Shown: in pieces, positions 1 through 5,864 of the stretch | Layout: every line of letters starts with the position of its first letter | How positions within the stretch are numbered: position 1 is the first letter of the stretch | Assembly: GCA_016929465.1 (NCBI GenBank) | Contig: JAFGIT010000158.1 | Span: forward strand, 1 to 6,614 | Length of the DNA stretch: 6,614 nt | Origin: Candidatus Coatesiibacteriota bacterium | GTDB lineage: Bacteria; B130-G9 | Direction of reading: 5' to 3' | The notes under the pieces: generated by a model | What the model saw: the letters and a program-made list of their open reading frames with translations, nothing else | Told to the model about the DNA's origin: nothing | Databases searched by the model: none | Translations under genes and position numbers: made by a program

Positions 1-1149
1 CGACGAGATGTATCGGAGACGAAAGCCGCAAGACGAGTTCCGCTCGATGGGGCAAAAAGAGAGAAATCGATCCTGCCCAATACGAATGGACACTACACAT
101 TTGAGAGTTTCGTCCAAGGAGAATGCAATGAGTTTGCATGGGCGGCGTGCCGCAAGGTGGCCGAGAGTCCCGCAATTGCATACAATCCGCTATATTTACA
201 TGGCAGCGCAGGCACTGGAAAAACCCATCTCCTATGTGCCATCGCGCATGACATCAAGAGAGATCACAAAGAGCTGTCAATACTCTATGTGACGGCCGAG
301 GATTTCACGAACAACCTGATCGAGTCGATTGCCACAAAGCAGACGGCCGGCTTCAGGGCCAAATACCGTTCGAGAGATGTGCTTCTCATCGACGACATCC
401 AATTCATACAAGCGAAGAACAAAACGCAAGAGGCTCTCCTCCACACATTCAATACGCTAAGTGATCTCGGACATCAGATCGTCATCTCGAGTGACAGGCA
501 ACCTGAGTCTCTGCACTTCGTTCAGGATGGCCTCATATCCCGCTTTTGCTCTGGGCTAGTTGTTGACGTGGGTGCCCCAGATGCGGAGCTCAGGTCCAGA
601 ATCCTGCTCAAGAAGGCCGAAAAGACATCCTTCGATCTTCCGGATGAGATCGCCGATTATATAGCAACTAGAGCTCCCAACAACGTCCGGCTGCTCGAGG
701 GGCTTCTGACCAGGGTAAGGGCGTATGCTGAACTGAAGCGAGTCCCATTGACGCTCGATGCGGCGAAGAGAGCCCTCAATGGGTTCGGCAATGGCAGCTC
801 CTCGAAAGTCCTTTCCGTCGGCTCAATTCAGAAAAAGGTCGCGTCCTATTGCGGACTGAGATTCGAGGATATCATCTCGCGCAATAGAGCAAGGAATGTC
901 GTCAGAGCCAGGCAGATTGCGATGTATCTCTGCCGGGAGCTATTAGAGGAATCTTATCCGTCGATCGGGAAGCAATTCTCCGGATTGTGCCATGCGGCAG
1001 CGATACATTCGTATAATATCGTTGCGAGCAAGCTCAAAACGGACCCTGTCCTCACGAAAATAGTGCTCGAGCTCAAAAATGAGCTCGTCGTCGATAAGGC
1101 GGAAGACCGCGGGCTAGTTCAAATTCCGATAAATTGGGATACCAGATGA
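1..1149 (+). CDS. dnaA: DnaA-family replication initiator (AAA+ ATPase plus domain IV), 5' partial
   Basis: DnaA binds ATP, assembles on origin DNA and opens the duplex. The frame is open from base 1 with no ATG, GTG or TTG before codon 53, so the start lies outside the window; 382 codons are visible. GHYTFESFV (residues 30-38) matches the usual entry into DnaA domain III. Then follow Walker A GSAGTGKTH (68-76), the initiator-specific FTNNLIE/FRAKYR segment, Walker B LLIDDIQF (128-135), sensor I VISSDR (161-166), arginine-finger box LISRF (178-182, Arg181) and sensor II NNVRLLEG (228-235, Arg230). Domain IV keeps the basic RARNVVRARQIAMYL region (296-310). The signature that reads DnaA boxes, normally DHTT, is CHAA (330-333), so sequence specificity has probably changed. 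Domains I and II are unseen. The gene converges on phage-type genes, so it may be an element-borne paralogue rather than the host's main dnaA. Family assignment is firm; the biological role is inferred. Confidence 0.93.
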   Translation, partial: RRDVSETKAARRVPLDGAKREKSILPNTNGHYTFESFVQGECNEFAWAACRKVAESPAIAYNPLYLHGSAGTGKTHLLCAIAHDIKRDHKELSILYVTAEDFTNNLIESIATKQTAGFRAKYRSRDVLLIDDIQFIQAKNKTQEALLHTFNTLSDLGHQIVISSDRQPESLHFVQDGLISRFCSGLVVDVGAPDAELRSRILLKKAEKTSFDLPDEIADYIATRAPNNVRLLEGLLTRVRAYAELKRVPLTLDAAKRALNGFGNGSSSKVLSVGSIQKKVASYCGLRFEDIISRNRARNVVRARQIAMYLCRELLEESYPSIGKQFSGLCHAAAIHSYNIVASKLKTDPVLTKIVLELKNELVVDKAEDRGLVQIPINWDTR

Positions 1150-1232
1150 TAACCAGCGCGACGATTAGGAACTGGTCTTCCCGCACGACACTGCTCAGGT
1201 GCTCGGCGGAGATCTGAGCGGGCCTGGTATCC
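1137..1232. repeat. Nested inverted repeats, three-way-junction-like, over the dnaA-like stop codon
   Basis: An outer 9 bp perfect inverted repeat, GGATACCAG (1137-1145) with CTGGTATCC (1224-1232), encloses two smaller ones: ACCAG (1152-1156) with CTGGT (1172-1176), and GCTCAG (1193-1198) with CTGAGC (1214-1219). All three can pair at once as a closing stem with two side hairpins. The outer left arm overlaps the last codons of the dnaA-like gene (stop at 1147-1149). It could be a 3' UTR fold, a protein-binding site or a recombination or replication site. I see no tRNA T-loop or anticodon arm. The repeats are read directly from the sequence; any function is a guess. Confidence 0.4.
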
Positions 1233-1244
1233 TATTCCTTGCAG

Positions 1245-1276
1245 AGGGCGGCCAGCTAGCTGGTCGCCCTTCTACA
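1245..1276 (+). terminator. Hairpin, likely terminator of the dnaA-like gene
   Basis: AGGGCGGCCAGC (1245-1256) pairs with GCTGGTCGCCCT (1259-1270), giving a stem of up to 12 pairs with one G-T wobble and a tiny loop, followed by the moderately T-rich TCTACATTT. The wobble is a G-U pair in plus-strand RNA but a C-A mismatch in minus-strand RNA, so it suits rightward transcription better. It lies 95 bp after the dnaA-like stop and could also partly stop the convergent phage operon, which ends at 1333. The poly-T tail is weak, so intrinsic termination is probable but not certain. Confidence 0.5.
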
Positions 1277-1332
1277 TTTCGATTCGCAATTGCTTGAATA
1301 GAATAGACTTGAAGACGGACTCTCCTCATCCT

Positions 1333-1746
1333 CTAAATGAAAGCCCCATTCATTCCGCTGATGACTCGCTCGAGTCTCTTTTTTGCGCGGGTATGCCTCT
1401 GCTCTATCGCCTTCTCAGTGAGACCGGTCAGGTCAGCTATCTCACGGTTGGTATAACCCTCCATCTTCTTGATAAACACAAAGCGCTGCCCCTCCGAGAG
1501 GATCGAAAGGACTTGTTCGAGCAGTATGCGAAGCTCAATCTCATCCGTCGGGCGATAGCTAATCGCCTGAAGAGCATCAATCTGAAACCGGTTGAGTTCG
1601 GCCGTGGACTTCGCCTCGAAAGCGAGATAATCGACCGGATACGTTCTGCGCTTCCTGCTCTTGCCACCCCCGTATGTCATCATCCGGACTTCGTCGCAAA
1701 TCTCGACGCATGTATCCCTTCTCTCACATTCCGAACATATCGTCAT
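1333..1746 (-). CDS. Sigma-70 region 4-like HTH regulator with an N-terminal Cys motif
   Basis: A 137-residue protein in two parts. The N-terminus carries four cysteines (C4, C7, C13, C17; spacing C-x2-C-x5-C-x3-C) that could bind a metal, followed by a basic stretch KSRKRR (29-34). The C-terminal part (about 72-130) looks like sigma factor region 4: an acidic helix, LSEGQRFVFIKKMEGYTNRE, then the helix-turn-helix EIADLTGLTEKAIEQRHTRAK, whose recognition helix lies near 110-122. There is no sigma region 2, so it is not a full sigma factor; phages use such proteins as late-transcription activators, which is the likely role here. AGGAGG lies about 7 nt before the ATG at 1746, supporting this start. 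It overlaps the upstream small gene by 23 bp, suggesting translational coupling, and is the last gene of the terminase operon. An overlapping opposite-strand frame (1294-1797) is a shadow. Confidence 0.75.
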   Translation of the reverse strand: MTICSECERRDTCVEICDEVRMMTYGGGKSRKRRTYPVDYLAFEAKSTAELNRFQIDALQAISYRPTDEIELRILLEQVLSILSEGQRFVFIKKMEGYTNREIADLTGLTEKAIEQRHTRAKKRLERVISGMNGAFI

Positions 1747-1915
1747 TGCTGGCCTCCTCCCGCTGGCAAAGGTTGTGCTCTATCGGTGATTGATTGATGG
1801 GTCGGGCGCGCCGTGACCCTTTGAGCCGCCTCTTGAGATGGGAGGCCATATCCGTGTATCCGTATTTATTGCATAGATTCAGTAGCCGGAGTTTTTTTCT
1901 TGAATGTCTATCCAT
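1724..1915 (-). CDS. Small basic hypothetical protein in the terminase operon
   Basis: About 63 residues from the ATG at 1915, where GGGGA lies 5 nt upstream, the same arrangement as at the large terminase start. An upstream ATG at 1939 would add 8 residues. The N-terminal half is rich in Lys and Arg (DRHSRKKLRL, HLKRRLKGSRRAR), suggesting nucleic-acid binding; the C-terminus is acidic and polar (REEASNDDMF). I recognise no family. It starts 75 bp after the large terminase stop and its end overlaps the sigma-like gene's start by 23 bp, which supports a real gene in the same operon. An A7 run in codons 6-8 is a possible slippage site or error spot. Existence is moderately supported; function is unknown. 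Confidence 0.45.
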   Translation of the reverse strand: MDRHSRKKLRLLNLCNKYGYTDMASHLKRRLKGSRRARPINQSPIEHNLCQREEASNDDMFGM

Positions 1916-1989
1916 CAGTTTCCCCTGAGTTGTTATCATTCTCTTCCGAGCTAATTGCTGAGGGGACGGCCCGACAATTCTTCATGCCA

Positions 1990-3921
1990 TTACCCTCGGA
2001 CTCCGTGATAGGCAATTCCTGGCAAGCTGGTCCGGTTGGTGGTCAATGCCCTGTAGATCACGGCGACGACAGCGTCGAGCATGTCCTTCGAGCCATTGGT
2101 TGGATGGTCCGGAATGCCGCTGTCAGTGACCTGTAGGGATTTCATCTCCGTCTCGAGAATCGGATGCGGATACAGCGATACCCAACCCTTGTATAAGGCG
2201 AATTCGGCAATCTGCCAGCAATCCCTGCTCTTGTCTGGAGAGAAATATTCGACGCTAACTCCGCGCTTATTCAGGAGCTGCGAGAGGAGCTCACGGTTGA
2301 AGCCATCGATGCTGACCGAAAGCCGGGAGAAGCACGCGCCGTCGGTGCTCTCCCAGGGCTCTAGCCTCCGAGATGGCTTGAACTCGCCCCTGCCACATCT
2401 CAGGTATTGCACGAAGTCGCAGACTTCTTCAGCGTCAACCTGGCGCCCATTCGAGTATTGAAATCTCGTAATAAGATCGAAAAATATCCGATAAAATATC
2501 TGTCTGCCGGGCCCAATCGCCTCCTCGGCGTGGCCCAGAGCGAAGCCACATGCGTCTCCTCCGCCCGATTTCCCGCCGGTCGCGAAGTCGATGTGCGCGA
2601 AATATTCCCGGTCGGGATGTCCGGAGAACTCGTGGGATAGACGCCTCTTTTGCATCGGCGCAGACTCCGGCAGGTCTATTTCTGGCTCCCCCGGTAAGCT
2701 CAAGAACGGCAATGGCGGTTTTCGTCGTGCGTCGAAGCATGGCCTCAAACGGTCGAATTCAAAGAAGGGCGACTCGGCGAGATATGGCTGCGCCCCGAAA
2801 TCCCTGGCCGCCATTATCGGGTTATTCTTGAAATCGTCCGCATAGTCGAGAATCGTCTCATCTTCCTTCAGCTCCCACGCAGGGGCCTGGACCGCGAGAC
2901 GTGGGCCATCGACGAAGACCTGAATCCCGGTGTCATACTTCTCCAGTCCGAGCCGTCTTACGAGCGACGCATCGGGCTCGACTCTCGGCGGATAGTTTTC
3001 TCGGACCTCTATCGAATCGAGATCGATCCCTGCTCCCGACCGCCTTGTCTGCTCGATCTTCCGAAACAGGAAATCGCCCTGGTGCTTCGGAGAAGAGATC
3101 AGGATGATCTTGTAGTGGTTCGGGAAGCGAGTGCGGCAGCTGCCATAGAAGGCATTGAAGTTCTTCTCGGCAAGGCTCGTCGGGTATCCGCTCTCGTCGA
3201 GGCGTCTGCTCTTGGCTTCAATGAAATATGAGGCCTCGTCGATTATCCCAAGGATCGTATTTGCGCCGAGCCAGGCCTCTGCCCGTGAGTGACCGCAGAT
3301 GACCTCGATGTTGTTCGGAAAAGTGAACCTATCCGATAGCTTCGTGAAGCCAAATAGCCTAAACCACTCCGAGGCGTTTCTTCCGGCCTTCCCGGTGATC
3401 TTTATCTCGAGCTCCTTGAAGACCGAGCGCTTCGCTTGCTCGCTATCCGTGGCCAGGTTTATTATTTGGATGCCCGATCCTGGTGCGATGTGGGGCAGAG
3501 CGTGCTGTGGAGACGGCCTCAGGCACGACAGGACATAGACCATTCTGCAGGCCATGCAGGCCGCAAAGAACGACTTGCCGGAGTCTTTGCCCAGGCAGAG
3601 ATAGACCTCTCTTATTAAATCATCGTCTGCGAGGATGAGAAGCTGCATTAAGCGTTTCCGTACGTAAGGCTCCCCGGCCACGTTCGAGAGGCCCAGATAC
3701 TCCTTCGAGAGCAGGAATTCCTCCATGTCGCATGGTGGCCTCCCATAGACGGGGTCCCAGAACACGCCTCGCTGGACATTCAAAAATTCACTCTCGGACC
3801 CATCAAGAAGGCCCCACAGCGCTCTCGCAACTCTCATCCTCGTCCCTGGTGTCATCGAGCGCAAGCTCTCTTTGATCCGTTCCGCTCTTTCCTCTATTCG
3901 AGCCGCCTTCAATCCGCCCAT
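1990..3921 (-). CDS. terL: Phage terminase large subunit (ATPase and nuclease)
   Basis: This subunit docks on the portal, pumps DNA into the procapsid using ATP and cuts it. With the ATG at 3921 (GGGGA 5 nt upstream) it has 643 residues; a GTG at 3942 would add 7. ATPase domain: Walker A-like LGKDSGKS (110-117, Lys116), Walker B LGIIDEAS (224-231, Asp228 and Glu229) and coupling motif ILISSP (273-278). The C-terminal RNase H-like nuclease shows its acidic residues in AHIDFATG (Asp445), SVSIDGFN (Asp539) and SKDMLDAVV (Asp613, Asp616), all apparently intact. The length is somewhat above the usual 400-600 residues. It overlaps the preceding small gene by 119 bp. No portal gene follows, unlike most tailed phages, so it may belong to a remnant, a satellite or an unusual layout. 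Function is well supported; whether it is active here is unknown. Confidence 0.88.
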   Translation of the reverse strand: MGGLKAARIEERAERIKESLRSMTPGTRMRVARALWGLLDGSESEFLNVQRGVFWDPVYGRPPCDMEEFLLSKEYLGLSNVAGEPYVRKRLMQLLILADDDLIREVYLCLGKDSGKSFFAACMACRMVYVLSCLRPSPQHALPHIAPGSGIQIINLATDSEQAKRSVFKELEIKITGKAGRNASEWFRLFGFTKLSDRFTFPNNIEVICGHSRAEAWLGANTILGIIDEASYFIEAKSRRLDESGYPTSLAEKNFNAFYGSCRTRFPNHYKIILISSPKHQGDFLFRKIEQTRRSGAGIDLDSIEVRENYPPRVEPDASLVRRLGLEKYDTGIQVFVDGPRLAVQAPAWELKEDETILDYADDFKNNPIMAARDFGAQPYLAESPFFEFDRLRPCFDARRKPPLPFLSLPGEPEIDLPESAPMQKRRLSHEFSGHPDREYFAHIDFATGGKSGGGDACGFALGHAEEAIGPGRQIFYRIFFDLITRFQYSNGRQVDAEEVCDFVQYLRCGRGEFKPSRRLEPWESTDGACFSRLSVSIDGFNRELLSQLLNKRGVSVEYFSPDKSRDCWQIAEFALYKGWVSLYPHPILETEMKSLQVTDSGIPDHPTNGSKDMLDAVVAVIYRALTTNRTSLPGIAYHGVRG

Positions 3922-4291
3922 GTGATTCCCCGCGTTTCCCACTTGAATTCTTCTCTGCCGGTAAGTTCAATTCCCTCAAGACCGTCGCAATCGCGCTCTT
4001 GTCTCGCCTCGAGAGCGACAGCCCCCACAGGTCCTTTGCGACCTCTCGCGCCACCGCCCCATCTGCCTTGCCGCTGGCCTCGATTTGCTTGACCTCCTTC
4101 GCGAACGCCTGGAGAGTCCTTATATATGTCGTCACCGTCTTCTCGGTCTCCGGCTTCAGCCGACCGTTCTTCTCCTCTTTCGCTACGGCTGCCTTGAAGC
4201 GACGCTCGACTACGCTCAAAAGCGCCCGCCATTTCGCCATCAGATCTCTTCCCTGCTCCAGATGCTCGTCATCGCCTTCGATACAGCTCAT
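3803..4291 (-). CDS. Putative terminase small subunit (DNA recognition)
   Basis: A 162-residue hydrophilic protein from the ATG at 4291, preceded by GAGAGGAG ending 3 nt before the start; the frame extends to 4351 but the ribosome site favours 4291. Small terminase subunits recognise the packaging site and regulate the large subunit. The assignment rests mainly on position (directly before terL, same strand), size and a helical charged make-up. The central part (about 20-90) is Lys/Glu-rich and probably helical or coiled; a possible helical segment REVAKDLWGLSLSRRDKSAI lies near 82-101. The tail from about 115 (SSGKRGESHG..., TRDEDE) is polar, probably disordered, and overlaps terL by 119 bp. 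No classic HTH is obvious. It could instead be another packaging-associated protein. Confidence 0.55.
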   Translation of the reverse strand: MSCIEGDDEHLEQGRDLMAKWRALLSVVERRFKAAVAKEEKNGRLKPETEKTVTTYIRTLQAFAKEVKQIEASGKADGAVAREVAKDLWGLSLSRRDKSAIATVLRELNLPAEKNSSGKRGESHGRIEGGSNRGKSGTDQRELALDDTRDEDESCESAVGPS

Positions 4292-4331
4292 GGACTCCTC
4301 TCTTCTAGTGTTCCAATATGTCCAAGAAATA

Positions 4332-4339
4332 TATTTATA
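4332..4339 (-). promoter_or_regulatory. TATA-like element before the terminase small-subunit gene
   Basis: On the minus strand TATAAATA ends 40 nt before the ATG at 4291, inside an AT-rich run. A start about 25 nt downstream would give a short leader carrying the GAGAGGAG ribosome site, the geometry of an archaeal-type promoter. No bacterial -35 with proper spacing is evident: the TTGACG just upstream is too close. In a phage of bacteria it could instead be read by polymerase with the phage sigma-like protein. Confidence 0.3.
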
Positions 4340-4380
4340 GATATCCGTCAAAACATCGAAAAATTATCGTTTTGTTGAGA

Positions 4381-4416
4381 GCGATTCTCGTTTTATTGGA
4401 CCGGGTTCAGAATCGC
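4381..4416. repeat. 8 bp inverted repeat
   Basis: GCGATTCT (4381-4388) and AGAATCGC (4409-4416) form a perfect inverted repeat around 20 bases, between the divergent promoters. It could be a hairpin or a dimeric regulator's site. Confidence 0.35.
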
Positions 4417-4420
4417 CCCA

Positions 4421-4432
4421 ATCAGGCCTGAT
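4421..4432. promoter_or_regulatory. Perfect 12 bp palindrome, candidate operator
   Basis: ATCAGGCCTGAT is fully self-complementary and lies 4 bp beyond the 8 bp inverted repeat, about 80 bp upstream of the terminase-side TATA-like element and 110 bp upstream of the glycosyltransferase promoter candidate. Symmetry and position suit a dimeric repressor, but a 12 bp palindrome can also occur by chance. Confidence 0.3.
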
Positions 4433-4541
4433 AGGATGCATTGCCAACTAATCTATGTACGCGGTTTGGCCCTTGATTTCGACCATCGGGAGATGGGCGT
4501 CTAATTCTGAGGACGAGGCTGATCCATTTGGGCCCACTCAG

Positions 4542-4570
4542 TTGACAACGCCAATGCCTAGGAATAAATT
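4542..4570 (+). promoter_or_regulatory. Sigma-70-type promoter candidate for the glycosyltransferase gene
   Basis: TTGACA (4542-4547) matches the -35 consensus exactly. After a 17 bp spacer comes TAAATT (4565-4570), which matches four of six -10 positions. Transcription would start near 4577, leaving a leader of about 50 nt. AATAAATT at 4563-4570 could alternatively be read as an archaeal TATA box. Confidence 0.5.
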
Positions 4571-4626
4571 GGGGCCGCCAAGTGCATTTCCAATCAAGCC
4601 GTATCGAACTTAGAGGCTCTTTCACC

Positions 4627-5502
4627 GTGAGCAATGACAATATTCGCGTGAGCGTTATAGTCCCGGCCTACAATGAGGCCGAGGCAATAGAGGCCGACAT
4701 CGAGGCCATTATCGCTGGTATGAAATCGTCCCCCTATGGCTACGAGATAATCGTCGTGGACGACGGCTCGACCGACGGGACCGGGGAGCTCGCCAAGGCG
4801 ATGGGCGTGACCGTCCTGAAGCATCCCGAAAATAAGGGAGTGGGCATCGCTCGAACCAGGGGCGTAAAAGCCGCACGAGGCGACATCATCGTGATGACGG
4901 ACGCCGATAACACGTACCCAAACGAGGATATACCCAGGCTGCTCGCGAAGATCGAAGAAGGTTACGACCTCGTCATCGGGGCGAGAACGAAGGAGGCCGG
5001 CACCGTCCCCTGGCTGAGGAAACCCGTCAAAACGGTCATCAGAAAGCTCGCGGAATACATCGCCTCGGAGCGAATCGAGGACCTCAACTCGGGCTTCCGA
5101 GCGATGAAGAAGGACATTGTAATGCGCTATCTCAACATCACGCCTGAGGGCCATTCGTGGGTGGGCACAACGACGATAGCCTTCCTGAGCGAGAAGCGCG
5201 ACGTAGCATTCATCCCGATCGACTATCGAAAGCGGACGGGCAGATCGACCTTCCACCCGATTGCGGACACGTATGGCTATATGATGTTCATCGTGAAGAC
5301 GGTGATGTACTTCAAGCCGCTGAAGGTCTTCATCCCCGTCTCGATGCTCTTTCTGACCCTCGGCATCATCAAGGGGCTCTTCGACTCGTTCGTCCTGCAC
5401 GACTTCAAGGAATCGGAGATAGTCCTGCTCCTGACCGGCGTCCTGATAGGCGTCCTCGGCCTACTCGCCGACCTGATCGTCAAGCTGCATAAGAGGCCCT
5501 GA
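4627..5502 (+). CDS. Family 2 glycosyltransferase, dolichol-phosphate-mannose-synthase-like, membrane-anchored
   Basis: Transfers a sugar from a nucleotide-sugar donor, probably to a polyprenyl-phosphate or other lipid carrier on the cytoplasmic face of the membrane. The chosen start is the GTG at 4627, with AGAGG 10 nt upstream and the GT-A fold beginning at once (RVSVIVPAYNEAE, 7-19); a GTG at 4582 would add 15 unlikely residues. GT-A motifs: VVDDGSTDGT (43-52, nucleotide binding), the metal-binding DAD (92-94), VIGAR (116-120), DLNSGFRAM (152-160) and a basic RKRTGRSTF loop (201-209). Two hydrophobic helices follow, at about 233-256 and 264-286, ending in LHKRP. At 291 residues it is a normal length and intact. 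Donor and acceptor cannot be told from sequence. The next genes are unrelated and separated by short hairpins. Family is firm; substrate is unknown. Confidence 0.9.
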   Translation: MSNDNIRVSVIVPAYNEAEAIEADIEAIIAGMKSSPYGYEIIVVDDGSTDGTGELAKAMGVTVLKHPENKGVGIARTRGVKAARGDIIVMTDADNTYPNEDIPRLLAKIEEGYDLVIGARTKEAGTVPWLRKPVKTVIRKLAEYIASERIEDLNSGFRAMKKDIVMRYLNITPEGHSWVGTTTIAFLSEKRDVAFIPIDYRKRTGRSTFHPIADTYGYMMFIVKTVMYFKPLKVFIPVSMLFLTLGIIKGLFDSFVLHDFKESEIVLLLTGVLIGVLGLLADLIVKLHKRP

Positions 5503-5503
5503 A

Positions 5504-5517
5504 CTGTCCGCAGACAG
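5504..5517 (+). other. Small hairpin after the glycosyltransferase stop
   Basis: CTGTC-CGCA-GACAG forms a 5 bp stem just after the stop codon, followed by the odd palindrome CATAGCCTATG (5526-5536). There is no T run, so it may be an RNA 3' end structure rather than an intrinsic terminator. Confidence 0.3.
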
Positions 5518-5536
5518 CCGTCGGGCATAGCCTATG

Positions 5537-5568
5537 GCGCAGGGCGATTGCGCAGATTTCACAGATTT
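5537..5568. repeat. Tandem 9-mer repeat with a flanking hairpin
   Basis: CGCAGATTT (5551-5559) and CACAGATTT (5560-5568) are adjacent 9-mers with one mismatch, preceded by a looser third copy starting CGCAGGGCGATT. GCGCA (5537-5541) can also pair with TGCGC (5549-5553). Intergenic runs of CGCAGATT-type units are, from memory, seen in many environmental genomes; that link is not verified here. Confidence 0.4.
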
Positions 5569-5598
5569 GAGAGCATCGGGAGCCAGGAAAATTCGGAT

Positions 5599-5807
5599 GT
5601 GCGCGAAATCGGTGTCGAGTATCACCGTGAGGGCAAATACTGGGTCGCTCAGGCGGTCGAGGTCGATGTGTCATCCTTTGGGGAGACGATTGAGGAGGCT
5701 CGGGCGGCGATCAAGGAGCGTTGGAGCTTTATTTCGAGGATAGCGAGCTTGATGGAGATCAGGTTGATCCGAATATCCAGATTGACGATTCCGCTTCGCA
5801 CATATAG
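5599..5807 (+). pseudogene. HicB-like (UPF0150) antitoxin-type protein, broken by a one-base frameshift
   Basis: HicB-like proteins have a partly degraded RNase H-like fold; many are antitoxins that bind HicA. From the GTG at 5599 (AGGAAA 9 nt upstream) the frame reads REIGVEYHREGKYWVAQ and VDVSSFGETIEEARAAIKE, the family's N-terminal pattern. At 5716-5720 the bases GAGCG put the rest out of frame. Shifting back one base restores ALELYFEDSELDGDQ and so on to the TAG at 5805-5807, and KEALELYFED is the hallmark helix of this family. The repaired protein has 69 residues, a normal length. Without repair the frame runs to 5820 with an unrelated tail. One missing G (GAGGCG to GAGCG) explains it. 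No HicA partner, C-terminal DNA-binding domain or classic slippery heptamer is seen, so it is an orphan. It is either a decayed gene or a consensus error. Confidence 0.75.
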
Positions 5808-5864
5808 CACAATGGAGTAGTAGATCCGGATTCGCAGAGCCAAGAGCGAGATAGAAGACCGTTC

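Larger units (their letters stand above)
4292..4626. other. Divergent intergenic region between the terminase operon and the glycosyltransferase gene
   Basis: This 335 bp stretch holds no convincing gene; the short frames crossing it show no family resemblance. Its left third (4320-4400) is AT-rich and carries the terminase-side promoter candidate. The centre has an 8 bp inverted repeat and a 12 bp palindrome, and a small hairpin CCATC-GGGA-GATGG lies at 4483-4496. The right end has the glycosyltransferase promoter candidate. The boundary between element and chromosome probably falls here, but I see no matching attachment repeats in the window. Confidence 0.5.

Noticed and set aside
8-292. 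94-residue frame over the start of the dnaA-like gene
   Set aside because: It overlaps the strongly recognised DnaA domain III frame, which is open from base 1, and shows no family pattern.
1137-1232. tRNA gene in the cloverleaf-like region
   Set aside because: The paired arms lack a T-loop sequence next to the closing stem, and stem lengths do not fit a tRNA.
1294-1797. 167-residue rightward frame
   Set aside because: Antisense to the sigma region 4-like gene, which has a recognisable HTH and a strong AGGAGG site; this frame has neither.
1890-1899. A7 slippery run (A AAA AAA) in the small basic gene as a programmed frameshift
   Set aside because: The -1 frame stops after a few codons and gives no sensible product, so it is noted only as an error-prone spot.
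1908-1985. 25-codon leftward frame just after terL whose stop overlaps the next ATG
   Set aside because: Coupling is conceivable, but it is too short, without a family or a clear ribosome site.
3909-4232. 107-residue leftward frame within the small terminase gene
   Set aside because: Arg/Gly/Glu-rich shadow composition. Only its last codons matter, as a possible alternative end for the small subunit.
4594-5400. 268-residue leftward frame
   Set aside because: Mirror of the glycosyltransferase gene; long only because of codon bias in the real frame, with no motifs.
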